Positions 25,042 to 33,780 of a DNA stretch of 64,000 bases are shown in pieces; the first letter of the stretch is position 1, and every line of letters begins with the position of its first letter. The position numbers and the translations under genes are program-made. The notes under the pieces were generated by a model. The model did no database searches, had not been told where the DNA came from, and saw nothing but the letters and a program-made list of their open reading frames with translations. This DNA is from CBFHOS01 sp965657645 (GTDB lineage Bacteria; Pseudomonadota; Alphaproteobacteria; Puniceispirillales; Puniceispirillaceae), in assembly GCA_965657645.1 (NCBI GenBank), contig CBFHOS010000002.1:124001-188000 (forward strand), in the 5' to 3' direction.

Positions 25042-26757
25042 ATGGCAGATATGAATAATCCCAGTTTTGTGCGCATGATACGCACCCTATTCGTGGTTAC
25101 GGCGACCGGCATTGGCTTTGGGATTGTCATGGCGGCGGTATCTAGCGGATTTGTTCGCGGCGTTGAATTTGCTGGAAATTTTCGAACTGATGCGGGGTTT
25201 TTTACCTTTGAAATCGCTGGATGGACGCTACAGCCGGTGGCGCTGGTTAGTCTGTTTGTGGCGGCGGGATTGGTTTTGTTGGTCCGGCGTGTGTTTCGAA
25301 TTGGCCGCTGGCATGGTCCGGCGGACTCAATTCATGCGGCGCACCGAACCGATAATGAGCTCGATGTTAAATCTGGGTTTGGTTCGACATTGGCGGCCTT
25401 TATCTCGGCTAGCGGCGGTGCTTCGGTTGGACAATACGGCCCACTGGTTCATTTTGGCGCAACAATGGGTAGCTTTATCCGGCATAAAACCGGCGGGATC
25501 CTATCGACTGACATTTTCATTGGATGCGGCGTTGCGGGGGCGATTGCGGCTGGATTTAACGCGCCGATTGCTGGGGTGATCTTTGCCCATGAGGCGATCT
25601 TGCGGCATTTTTCTCTGCGGGCCATTGCACCGATAGCCATTGCTAGCATCACCGCCGTTTGGGTGCGAAGCCATGTTTTTGAGGCGGCGCCCCTATTTAC
25701 CATCGATAGCAGTAGTGCGGATGTTACCACGCTATTGCCGGCGGCATTAATCGCTGGTCCGTTCTTTGGCTTGCTGGCGGTGTTGTTCATGGTGACGATC
25801 CGCTATAGCACCGCCCTTGCCAAGGCGACCAAATGGTCCCAGACGACGCTGATCCTAGTGGCGGCGATGGCAATGGGAACGCTGGCGACAATCATCCCTG
25901 AAACGCTGGGGCTTGGCACGGCCACCATGCAACAAATGATGAATGGTGAATTTCCCACGGGCTATTTGGTATTGGTGCTGATCGGAAAATTGCTGGCAAC
26001 GGCGATCTGTCTTGGCTTTGGCTTTTTTGGTGGGGTGTTCTCGCCAGCCCTGTTTGTTGGTCTGACGGCAGGGGCTCTTGGCGGGCGATTGCTTGGCTGG
26101 CTGGGGTTAATGGCGGCTGGGCCGGGTGTTGCGATTTGCGGCATGGCGGCTGTTGCTAGTGCGGTTATTGGCGCACCGATTGCTGGTGTTCTGATTATTC
26201 TTGAAATGACGCTGAGCTATGAATTTGCCCTTGCGGCGATGTTGAGTGTGGTCGTTAGCACCTTGGTCTCGAACCTGATCTTTGGCCATTCCTTCTTTGA
26301 CCGCCAATTGCTGGATCGCGGCATCGATGTCACGCTGGGGCGGGGTCATATTGAAATGATGGAATCACCGGTTAGCAAGATCGTCTCGGATGATTATGTG
26401 GCAATCGCGCCGACCGCCAGTGTTGAAGAAGCGATTAAACAATTGGCCGATAGCGCCGCGACCGAAGGCTATGTAGTGTTTGGGGATGGCCGGTTTGCGG
26501 GCAAGGTTTCACTGCACCAATTGATTGGCAAGACCGCCAGCACTAGCATCAAACGCTATGCCGATAAGGGGGCTTTGTCGATCAAGCATGATGCATCACT
26601 GCAACAGGCGATCGAGGTTGCCAGTGACTTTGTTGGTGAGAGTATCCCGATCATCAATCGCGACACAGAGGAATTTCTAGGGGTGGTGACAGAGGCTGAT
26701 CTGTTCCAGCTTTATCTCAGCCTGCAAAACCGCATAAGCGATCTAGAGCGGGCTTAA
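25042..26757 (+). CDS. ClC-family anion channel/transporter with C-terminal CBS pair
   Basis: The 571-aa membrane protein has the ClC fold (about residues 15-425) and a CBS domain pair (about 440-571). The conserved GGVFSPALFVG and SAVIGAPIAGVLIILEMTLS segments are clear. The signature usually read GREGP is GQYGP here (in SVGQYGPLVHFG), so the external gating glutamate is replaced by Tyr. The inner proton-path glutamate region reads FAHEAILRHF. The GSGIP filter loop is also changed (GPADSIHAAH). It may therefore be a passive channel rather than an H+/Cl- antiporter. It is not obviously linked to flagella and interrupts the cluster. Confidence 0.9.
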   Translation: MADMNNPSFVRMIRTLFVVTATGIGFGIVMAAVSSGFVRGVEFAGNFRTDAGFFTFEIAGWTLQPVALVSLFVAAGLVLLVRRVFRIGRWHGPADSIHAAHRTDNELDVKSGFGSTLAAFISASGGASVGQYGPLVHFGATMGSFIRHKTGGILSTDIFIGCGVAGAIAAGFNAPIAGVIFAHEAILRHFSLRAIAPIAIASITAVWVRSHVFEAAPLFTIDSSSADVTTLLPAALIAGPFFGLLAVLFMVTIRYSTALAKATKWSQTTLILVAAMAMGTLATIIPETLGLGTATMQQMMNGEFPTGYLVLVLIGKLLATAICLGFGFFGGVFSPALFVGLTAGALGGRLLGWLGLMAAGPGVAICGMAAVASAVIGAPIAGVLIILEMTLSYEFALAAMLSVVVSTLVSNLIFGHSFFDRQLLDRGIDVTLGRGHIEMMESPVSKIVSDDYVAIAPTASVEEAIKQLADSAATEGYVVFGDGRFAGKVSLHQLIGKTASTSIKRYADKGALSIKHDASLQQAIEVASDFVGESIPIINRDTEEFLGVVTEADLFQLYLSLQNRISDLERA

Positions 26758-27119
26758 GCCAGAATATCGATCTGATTACGAAAGCGTGGTGTTTCCGCAT
26801 GCAAATTGGAAATGCGCGCCATCTTTGTTGCCAAAATATTATGCTGGTAGGCAGGGCTAGAACTTGCCCGCGCGGCCAGGAATTGCTCGCTACTAACGCT
26901 GGATGGCGCTTGACGCGGATGGGCGATAACCACTGGTGTTTGCTGGCGAAGATGATCGCTGGCAAGCCGATCAGTCGGCCGCTGGGCGGCTAATCCATGC
27001 GGTGTTTGCCGCGCCGTTGGCACAATATTTGCATCGAACGGGAGGCTAGATACACCTAGACCGGCGGGCACTGCGGCCGCGGCGGGCGGGATAGATATGG
27101 CTTGCACAAGTGGTAACAT
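26754..27119 (-). CDS. Hypothetical 121-aa protein, convergent with the ClC gene
   Basis: An uninterrupted frame of 121 aa, Ala/Pro/Ser-rich at the start, with a more ordered Arg/Ile-rich end (ATKMARISNLHAETPRFRNQ). It has a short hydrophobic N-terminus but no convincing signal peptide. It overlaps the ClC stop by four bases and is divergent from fliS. AGG lies before ATG 27119. I do not recognise the family, and no sigma-54 site was found upstream. It may be a small flagellar accessory gene or a chance frame. Confidence 0.42.
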   Translation of the reverse strand: MLPLVQAISIPPAAAAVPAGLGVSSLPFDANIVPTARQTPHGLAAQRPTDRLASDHLRQQTPVVIAHPRQAPSSVSSEQFLAARASSSPAYQHNILATKMARISNLHAETPRFRNQIDILA

Positions 27120-27198
27120 GAGCAAAACCTAACATAGCTCTGGGTTTGCGCCAAGGATTGAATCGTAAAAACTGCGATTTTGAGAGGTTGATAAGGTA

Positions 27199-27618
27199 AT
27201 GAACAATAGAAAAATGATGCATGCTTACATCAACTCTGAACGTGAAGCGCAGGCCGAAACCGGAGACCCGCACGCATTAATTGCCGTTTTATTTGATGAA
27301 TTAATCCGCTCAATGCGACTTTTTGCAAAAAATATTGATAAAACAAACTGCGATGAAGATGTTAGGAGCAAGAGCCTTGCCCGGGCCTTAACGATCATTT
27401 ATTCGCTGCAATCTAGCCTTGATTTCGATGCTGGTGGTGAAATCGCCGCAAATTTATTCCGCCTTTATGAATATGCCCGCCAGCAATTGCTGGCGGGGGC
27501 GAAAACCGACGAGGTTGGCTCGATTAATCTGGCTATTACATCATTGGAAGACATCCGCGAGGCGTGGCAACAAATCAGCAAAGCGCCATCGGGGGTTAGT
27601 GTGGAGGAGCTAAAATGA
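27199..27618 (+). CDS. fliS: Flagellin export chaperone FliS
   Basis: FliS binds the flagellin C-terminus and prevents cytoplasmic polymerisation. The 139-aa helical protein has the family start AYINSEREAQAETGDPHALI followed by AVLFDELIRSM, and a C-terminal SLEDIREAWQQI helix. The last codons overlap the next gene by four bases (ATGA), implying coupled translation with the FliT-like partner. Confidence 0.92.
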   Translation: MNNRKMMHAYINSEREAQAETGDPHALIAVLFDELIRSMRLFAKNIDKTNCDEDVRSKSLARALTIIYSLQSSLDFDAGGEIAANLFRLYEYARQQLLAGAKTDEVGSINLAITSLEDIREAWQQISKAPSGVSVEELK

Positions 27619-27905
27619 CAAAAGACGAGTTTCTAACACAGTTTCAAGCTTTGAATGAGCAAATTGAAACAGCGATCAGCGTGCATAATTACGAACATGT
27701 GAGCAGTCTTGATGCCACTCGTCGGCAGATGTTGCATGAATTTGCCACATTAAATCTTGGCGCGGCTGATCAGACCTTCTTTGATGCGCTAGAGCGCTGT
27801 GCCGCGGATAATGCCGCCGCAATCATGCAAATGACCAATGATATGGCGCATCTTCAGCGCAAAACCGGTGCTAGGTTGCGTGGTTTAACGGGCTATCGGG
27901 CCTGA
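27615..27905 (+). CDS. FliT-like flagellar chaperone
   Basis: A 96-aa all-helical protein directly coupled to fliS (ATGA overlap), the usual place of fliT, the chaperone of FliD. No signal peptide or membrane segment is present. Sequence similarity to enteric FliT is not obvious by eye, so the name rests on size, helical content and context. It ends 5 bp from the convergent fleQ gene. Confidence 0.65.
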   Translation: MTKDEFLTQFQALNEQIETAISVHNYEHVSSLDATRRQMLHEFATLNLGAADQTFFDALERCAADNAAAIMQMTNDMAHLQRKTGARLRGLTGYRA

Positions 27906-27910
27906 TCTGG

Positions 27911-29032
27911 TTATTTCTGGCTATCGGCGCTTGCAGAATGCTTGTCGATCATCAGCTTTTTCATTTTCTCGATGAGCGTGGTGCGCCGTAATTTGAGTGC
28001 CTCGGCGGCGTGGCTGACCATGCCGTCATATTTCTCCAAAGCCGCCTCAATCAATACCACTTCGATATCCCGCAGATGACTGCGAAGGTCAATCGAGTCG
28101 AAATAGGTAAACCAATCGCCATAATGTGACGGATGCGGCAAGGGGGTATCACTGGCCGTGCTATCGTCGTCTGTTTCCAATGATGGGACATTGATGCCGC
28201 TCAATTCGGCGCTGGCCGCCCATAATGCGTCTTGTTCCTCAGCCCGGTCAGGGACCTTCATCCGCAATAGATTTTCGCGCACATTCGCCGCTGTCACCGT
28301 CCGACCAGCAAACATCACAAAGGCGCGTTCAACCACATTACGCAATTCGCGGACATTGCCCGGCCATGGATAGCGGCCCATTTCAGTCATCGCAGATGGT
28401 TCAAACTCAGGCGGCTTTGTCTCGGCATCATTTGCCAGCTGTTCCAACAGGAATGCGGCGATGGTTGGAATATCCACGGACCGCTCGGCCAAGGTTGGCA
28501 CCTGAATGGGGATCACATTTATCCGGAAAAACAAATCAGAACGGAAATCACCACTATCTATTTTATGGCTGATATTTTGGTGCGTCGCGCAAACCAGACG
28601 GAAATCCACCGGAATTTCTTTCGCGCTTCCGACCCTCTGGATGGTCCTGGATTCGAGCGCGCGGAGCAATTTGGCCTGTAGCGGCAATGGCATGTCACCG
28701 ATCTCGTCGAGGAATAATGTACCCCCGTCGGCCAGTTCAAATCGTCCCGCTCTGGCCTTGTCGGCGCCGGTAAAGGATCCTTTTTCATGGCCAAACAGTT
28801 CAGATTCCAGTAATTCCGCCGGTATTGCGGCGCAATTGACCGATACCAGGTCACCTTTAAGGCCAGATGCCGCATGCAAGGCGCGCGCAACAAGCTCTTT
28901 TCCAGAGCCGGTCTCGCCAAGGATCATCACATTACTCTTTGCGGTGGCGACCATGTCAATGAGCCTTTTTAGCTCTTCGACCTGTGTAGATTGGCCAATA
29001 ATGATCTTATCGATGACACTTAAAGCACTCAT
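27911..29032 (-). CDS. fleQ: Sigma-54-dependent flagellar activator, FleQ-like (no receiver domain)
   Basis: This 373-aa protein starts almost directly with the AAA+ domain: Walker A GETGSGKE (about residue 38), GSFTGA loop (a GAFTGA variant), Walker B GGTLFLDEIGDMP, the sensor segment NVRELRNVVERAF, and a Fis-type helix-turn-helix near the C-terminus (SHAAEALKLRRTTLIEKMKK). There is no phosphoacceptor receiver domain. It is divergent from fleT, whose promoter is a sigma-54 site, matching the FleQ-FleT arrangement of Rhodobacter sphaeroides where FleQ is the master activator. FlrA/FlbD-type naming is an alternative. Confidence 0.82.
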   Translation of the reverse strand: MSALSVIDKIIIGQSTQVEELKRLIDMVATAKSNVMILGETGSGKELVARALHAASGLKGDLVSVNCAAIPAELLESELFGHEKGSFTGADKARAGRFELADGGTLFLDEIGDMPLPLQAKLLRALESRTIQRVGSAKEIPVDFRLVCATHQNISHKIDSGDFRSDLFFRINVIPIQVPTLAERSVDIPTIAAFLLEQLANDAETKPPEFEPSAMTEMGRYPWPGNVRELRNVVERAFVMFAGRTVTAANVRENLLRMKVPDRAEEQDALWAASAELSGINVPSLETDDDSTASDTPLPHPSHYGDWFTYFDSIDLRSHLRDIEVVLIEAALEKYDGMVSHAAEALKLRRTTLIEKMKKLMIDKHSASADSQK

Positions 29033-29192
29033 TTGAGCAATAACCCACTCAGGGTTTTACCCCTGTCAAAAAACTGAACTACCTAAATTACTTAACCATA
29101 AAGTGTCATTTTTTTGAAACTTTCAATAGCAAATCTGCGGATTTTCTAACCGAAAGTCGATTTATTTACTTTTTTTTAACGCTTCTCGCACT

Positions 29193-29208
29193 TTGGCAAG
29201 GTTCTTGC
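29193..29208 (+). promoter_or_regulatory. Sigma-54 promoter for fleT-fliEF
   Basis: TTGGCAAGGTTCTTGC has GG at 29195-29196, ten bases, then GC at 29207-29208. The start near 29220 leaves about 28 nt before ATG 29248. In the same intergenic region a CAGGG/CCCTG inverted repeat (about 29051-29066) could be a regulator site for fleQ. Confidence 0.82.
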
Positions 29209-29247
29209 CTTTACCCCTTCACTAACAACTTGAATAGGGTTTGGGAC

Positions 29248-30477
29248 ATGGGCAGCGTACATCTGGTAAAGGATCACTTTTCCGCGGTAGAGCGTTTGGC
29301 AGACATATTGGCCAAGCGGATGATTACAGTGGTAAGCGATAATGCTGGCACAGACCAAAATGTGGGCAATAGCGCTGGACAAAGCGGTGGCCAAACTGGC
29401 GCACGCATCGACAGTTTTATCTGTAGCGCTGCATATGAAAAGACGCTGGGCGGCCAAGACGCGCTACTGGCAAAGGGCCGGAGCATGCGTGCCACACAGA
29501 TGATTGTGGTGGCCGAGGACCAAGATAGTTTTTCATGTAGTGAGGAATTTGGCGGCAAGTTTGTTCGGTTAGGTCTGCCCAAGATTAAGGCTAACACAGC
29601 CGCCAGTGATGATTTCGGCCTCCAGTTGATCGCCACATTGCTATCTGTTGATAGTAATGTTGCCGCTGGTGACCCATTGACCCTCGATCTTTTGGCGCTT
29701 GGCCGGCGGGTGGCAAATACCGATGTAACGGTGTTTGTAAATGGCCCAACGGGAACGGGCAAAGAGGTTCTCGCCAAATTTATTCATAATAATTCACAGC
29801 GGGCGACAGCACCATTTGTTGCGATCAATTGCGCCGCCATCCCAGAAAACATGCTCGAGGCCATTCTGTTCGGCCATGAGAAGGGGTCGTTTACCGGCGC
29901 ATCGACAGCTAATAAAGGCATCTTCCGTGCGGCCGATGGTGGCACATTGCTGCTTGATGAGATTTCCGAAATGCCAATGTCACTGCAAGCAAAGCTATTG
30001 CGCGCATTGCAGGAAAAGGCGGTGACGCCAATTGGTTCGCATACTGATATTCCGGTTAACGTGCGGGTGATTGCCACGACCAACCGCAACATGACCGAAG
30101 AAATTCGCAATGGCGCGTTCCGTGAGGATCTCTATTACCGGTTGAATGTATTCCCGTTGGCAACGGCATCTGTTGCCGCGCGTCCGGCTGATATCGTTCC
30201 TATCGCGGCGTTCTTGTTGCGTCGCCATTGCCCGAATTTGGCTGATGTACCGTGGCTCGATGATAGCGCTGTTGCCGCGCTCCAGCGTTATAGCTGGCCT
30301 GGCAATGTCCGCGAGCTGGAAAACGTTCTTCAACGTGCATTAGTGCTGGCCATGGACGGCGTTATTACCGCTGGTGAAATTGTCACTGACGAGACATTAA
30401 GCCAGCTAACCAGCCCACAAATGGGCGGCCTTGGCGGCACTGCACCAAGCCTTCATCAACAAGTGGCACACGGATAA
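29248..30477 (+). CDS. fleT: Sigma-54 activator without DNA-binding domain, FleT-like
   Basis: A 409-aa protein with a divergent N-terminal domain of about 135 residues, lacking a recognisable phosphoacceptor Asp, and an AAA+ domain: Walker A GPTGTGKE, GSFTGA loop, Walker B GGTLLLDEISEMP, arginine region NVRELENVLQRAL. After EIVTDETLSQ the protein ends within about 25 residues, with no Fis helix-turn-helix. That matches FleT of Rhodobacter sphaeroides, which works as a hetero-oligomer with FleQ. The ATG at 29248 is preferred over a TTG at 29230. fliE follows after 48 bp. Confidence 0.8.
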   Translation: MGSVHLVKDHFSAVERLADILAKRMITVVSDNAGTDQNVGNSAGQSGGQTGARIDSFICSAAYEKTLGGQDALLAKGRSMRATQMIVVAEDQDSFSCSEEFGGKFVRLGLPKIKANTAASDDFGLQLIATLLSVDSNVAAGDPLTLDLLALGRRVANTDVTVFVNGPTGTGKEVLAKFIHNNSQRATAPFVAINCAAIPENMLEAILFGHEKGSFTGASTANKGIFRAADGGTLLLDEISEMPMSLQAKLLRALQEKAVTPIGSHTDIPVNVRVIATTNRNMTEEIRNGAFREDLYYRLNVFPLATASVAARPADIVPIAAFLLRRHCPNLADVPWLDDSAVAALQRYSWPGNVRELENVLQRALVLAMDGVITAGEIVTDETLSQLTSPQMGGLGGTAPSLHQQVAHG

Positions 30478-30525
30478 AGACCGGCGGTATTCCCCGGCAG
30501 AGTTTAAGAATTAGGGAGACGAGTA

Positions 30526-30840
30526 ATGACTTCAATTGGACCAATCGCCAGTAATGTTGGCTCACTGCATTCACAAGTGCTCAAGCGCGCCGAGGCCGCG
30601 CTCAACACTGAAACCCAAAGCACTGGCTTTACCGATCGTTTGAACGGTGCGCTGGATCAAGTGGCGAATGCACAGAATGAGTCAGCGAATTTAACCAAGG
30701 CCTATGAAATGGGAACCGAGCAGGATCTAAGCCGGGTCATGGTTAGCCAGCAAGTGTCATCACTCGGATTTCAAATGACATTGAACGTCCGGAACAAGGT
30801 GCTGAGCGCCTATAAAGACATCATGAATATGCCGGTTTAG
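30526..30840 (+). CDS. fliE: Basal body MS-ring/rod adaptor FliE
   Basis: FliE joins the MS ring to the rod. The 104-aa protein has an N-terminal disordered part and the conserved C-terminal helix pair with DLSRVMVSQQVSSLGFQMTL followed by NVRNKVLSAYKDIMNMPV. It starts with a GGGAGACG ribosome binding site, 48 bp after fleT, and precedes fliF by 66 bp. Confidence 0.94.
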   Translation: MTSIGPIASNVGSLHSQVLKRAEAALNTETQSTGFTDRLNGALDQVANAQNESANLTKAYEMGTEQDLSRVMVSQQVSSLGFQMTLNVRNKVLSAYKDIMNMPV

Positions 30841-30906
30841 GCATCTTCCAAACGATTTTGGCGAACAACGCCGACAGAAGACAATACCAATTAAGGGATT
30901 AGTAGC

Positions 30907-32634
30907 ATGGCTGAAGCAGCAAACATTACACCGGCAGAAATGGGCGAGGGTAAGGCGGTTGCCACAATTCAGGGCACGGGGCCATTATCAACATTGCGCC
31001 GTTTAACTGCTGATCCATCGGCGCGCCGCGCCCTTCCGGCGGTTGGCGGTGTTATTTTGGCGGTCATTGGCATTATTGCCTTTGCCGTTTTGAACCAACC
31101 CGCCCGCACAACGCTTTACGCATCCCTGTCTGAGGGGGAAAAAGCCCGTGTGGTCGAATCATTAATGAATTCTGGCGTTGAGGTAACGCTCGATCCGACT
31201 ACTGGCGATGTGATGGTGCCAACTGCTGATTTCCATAAATCACGCATGCAGCTTGCGGCACAGGGGCTTCCGGCCTCGGCGCCTGATGGCTATGCATCGA
31301 TCAATGAAATTCCGATGGGTGCCAGCCGCTCTATTGAGTCGGCCAGATTGCGCCAGTCGCAGGAAATTGAACTAGCACGCTCGATCAGTGAAATCGAAGG
31401 CGTTGTCGCCGCGCGTGTGCATTTGGCGATTCCGGAAAAATCTGTGTTTGCGCGTAATGCGGTGACACCGACATCATCGGTGTTCGTCCAGATGGAAAAT
31501 GGCCGTGCGCTCTCGCGCCAGCAAATTAGCGCGATGGTTCATCTGGTTTCATCATCGGTGCCGGGAATGGCCAAGGGTGATGTGACCGTGGTTGATCAAT
31601 TTGGATCTTTGCTATCAAAGCCCGGCTCGCATGCTAGCTCGACACTGTCTGATAACCAGCTAGAGCACCGGATGCGGATCGAAGAGATTTACCGCAACCG
31701 TATTATCTCGCTGGTGACGCCAATTGTTGGTGCTGGCAATGTGAATGCACAGGTTAATCTTGGCATTGATTTCACCCAGTCTGAAGTCACCCAGCAAATG
31801 GTTGATCCTGAAGGTCAGGCCTTGCTTAGTGAGCAAAAAAGCTCTGATACGACTTCTGAAGTGGCGGCACGAGGCATTCCGGGTGCAACAGCAAACCGGG
31901 CACCGACCCAAACCACTATTGCAACTGAACAGGGTAATGACGGCGGGTCTGGCGCGGTTAGCAACCGGTCTTCAAACGAGGTTCGCAATTATGAGGTTAG
32001 CCGCACCGTTTCAACAACATTGAGCCCAGGTACAAACATCACCCGGATCAATGCGTCGGTTCTATTGCGTGACCAAGAAGTGATTAACCCGGAAACTGGT
32101 GCTACTGAAATTGTGCCTATCCCAGCCGAGAGAATGGCTGAGATCGAGCGCTTGGTAACCAATGCCATCGGTATCCAGAATGATCGTGGTGACCAATTGA
32201 CTGTTACCAGCGCTGCCTTTGTGACAACGCTTAAAGGTATCACCAAGCCATGGTATGATATGGAGTGGGCTGTTACTCTGATGAAACAGGGCATGACCAT
32301 TCTAATTCTTGCTGTGGTTGTCTTGGGTGTTATCCGTCCATTGATCCAGCGGATCATGGTACCAGCCGCTAGCGGCGCACCGGGTGAGGCAATGGTAGGT
32401 CTTGATGATGACGTCGATATTGATACAGTCGAGATCAAAGAGGGTGAAAGCTTGGATGAAATCAAAGCAAAGCTGAAGCCAAAGAAGGCGACAATTTCGC
32501 CAGAGATGTTGGATACGGCCAATACATATGATGATAAGGTGGCGGTCATTCGGATGATTGTCTCGGATGAAGCAGGCCGCGTGTCCAACGTGTTCAAGTC
32601 AATGATCCAGGCAGATCTGGACGTGGTTAAATAA
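30907..32634 (+). CDS. fliF: Flagellar MS-ring protein FliF
   Basis: FliF forms the MS ring in the inner membrane. The 575-aa protein has an N-terminal transmembrane helix (about residues 46-66), ring-building motifs such as LRQSQEIELARSISEIEGVV and RVHLAIPEKSVF, a second transmembrane helix (about 455-475, GMTILILAVVVLGVI) and a C-terminal FliG-binding tail. The size is normal. A hairpin lies between it and fliG. Confidence 0.97.
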   Translation: MAEAANITPAEMGEGKAVATIQGTGPLSTLRRLTADPSARRALPAVGGVILAVIGIIAFAVLNQPARTTLYASLSEGEKARVVESLMNSGVEVTLDPTTGDVMVPTADFHKSRMQLAAQGLPASAPDGYASINEIPMGASRSIESARLRQSQEIELARSISEIEGVVAARVHLAIPEKSVFARNAVTPTSSVFVQMENGRALSRQQISAMVHLVSSSVPGMAKGDVTVVDQFGSLLSKPGSHASSTLSDNQLEHRMRIEEIYRNRIISLVTPIVGAGNVNAQVNLGIDFTQSEVTQQMVDPEGQALLSEQKSSDTTSEVAARGIPGATANRAPTQTTIATEQGNDGGSGAVSNRSSNEVRNYEVSRTVSTTLSPGTNITRINASVLLRDQEVINPETGATEIVPIPAERMAEIERLVTNAIGIQNDRGDQLTVTSAAFVTTLKGITKPWYDMEWAVTLMKQGMTILILAVVVLGVIRPLIQRIMVPAASGAPGEAMVGLDDDVDIDTVEIKEGESLDEIKAKLKPKKATISPEMLDTANTYDDKVAVIRMIVSDEAGRVSNVFKSMIQADLDVVK

Positions 32635-32653
32635 GCCTAAGTAGCAAAGTTAC

Positions 32654-32677
32654 GGCCTCTAGCATCGGCTAGGGGCC
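32654..32677 (+). other. Hairpin between fliF and fliG
   Basis: GGCCTCTAGC, loop ATCG, GCTAGGGGCC: ten pairs including one T-G pair. Four T follow after three bases, so it could be a weak terminator or a message-processing site that sets fliF versus fliG levels. Confidence 0.55.
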
Positions 32678-32704
32678 ACGGTTTTAGTAAGTAGTGAGGG
32701 TATA

Positions 32705-33745
32705 ATGGCAGATCCACAAAAATCAGGTGACGGTGATACCAGCATCTTTGAGCAGCTGACTGGAACACAAAAATCAGCCATTCTGATGATGCTGATCGGT
32801 GAAGAGGAAGCGGCAGAGATCCTGCAAAACCTGTCCCCGCGTGAGGTCCAGCATCTTGGCACTGCAATGTATTCTGTACAGGGTCTTGATCAAGATACGG
32901 TCAATGAAGTCCTTGATGAATTTTTGAAAATCATCAAAGAACAGACCAGCCTTGGCCTTGGTGCCGGTGACTATATCCGCAACGTACTTAACCGTGCGCT
33001 TGGCGAAGATAAGGCCCAGTCAGTGTTAAGCCGGATTACCCCGTCAAGCAGTGACCGCCCGATCGAAATTCTCGACTGGATGGATGCGCGTTCGATTTCA
33101 GAGCTGATCATTGATGAGCACCCACAGATTATTGCGCTTGTTATTTCCTATCTGGATTTTGGTCTTGGCGCCGATGTGCTGGGTCTTCTGCCACAGGAAA
33201 TTCAGCCAGATATCGTTGGCCGGATTGCAACTCTGGAGACAGTCCAGCCGGATGCATTGCGTGAACTCGAAGATGTTATGCAGCGTAAATTTAAGGCCAA
33301 TACCACGCTTCGTGCCTCTCAGGTTGGCGGTGTGAAGGCCGCGGCGAAGATCATGAACTTCACCAAACAGACAATGGAAGCCCGGATCATGGGTCAGCTC
33401 GGCGAGGACGATGTCGATTTGATGGTGGCCATTCAGGAAAGCATGTTTGTGTTTGATAATCTGGCGATGTCAGATGACAAATCTCTGCAAACTTTGCTGC
33501 GCGGTGTTGATACTGAAGACCTTATCCTTGCATTGAAGGGCGCTGATGAGCCGCTTCGTGAAAAGCTGTTCTCATGTATGTCATCACGCGCCGCGGCAAA
33601 CCTTGCCGACGAAATGGATGCGCTTGGTCCGGTTCGCCTTACCGAGGTGCAAGAGGCGCAGAAACGTATCATTAACGTGGCTCGCCGCTTGTCGGATGAA
33701 GGCTCGATTGTACTGGCTGGCCGAGGAGGCGATGACTTCGTCTAA
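32705..33745 (+). CDS. fliG: Motor switch protein FliG
   Basis: FliG is the rotor subunit that receives torque from the stator. The 346-aa protein has the N-terminal FliF-binding domain (LTGTQKSAILMMLIGEEEAA), the middle domain with the EHPQ motif (IIDEHPQIIALV) and the C-terminal torque domain with charged helix VQEAQKRIINVARRLSDEG. The size is normal. It pairs with fliM and fliN further down. Confidence 0.97.
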   Translation: MADPQKSGDGDTSIFEQLTGTQKSAILMMLIGEEEAAEILQNLSPREVQHLGTAMYSVQGLDQDTVNEVLDEFLKIIKEQTSLGLGAGDYIRNVLNRALGEDKAQSVLSRITPSSSDRPIEILDWMDARSISELIIDEHPQIIALVISYLDFGLGADVLGLLPQEIQPDIVGRIATLETVQPDALRELEDVMQRKFKANTTLRASQVGGVKAAAKIMNFTKQTMEARIMGQLGEDDVDLMVAIQESMFVFDNLAMSDDKSLQTLLRGVDTEDLILALKGADEPLREKLFSCMSSRAAANLADEMDALGPVRLTEVQEAQKRIINVARRLSDEGSIVLAGRGGDDFV

Positions 33746-33780
33746 GGCGTTTTGCCATAGATGATCATTGAGGAACTGTT

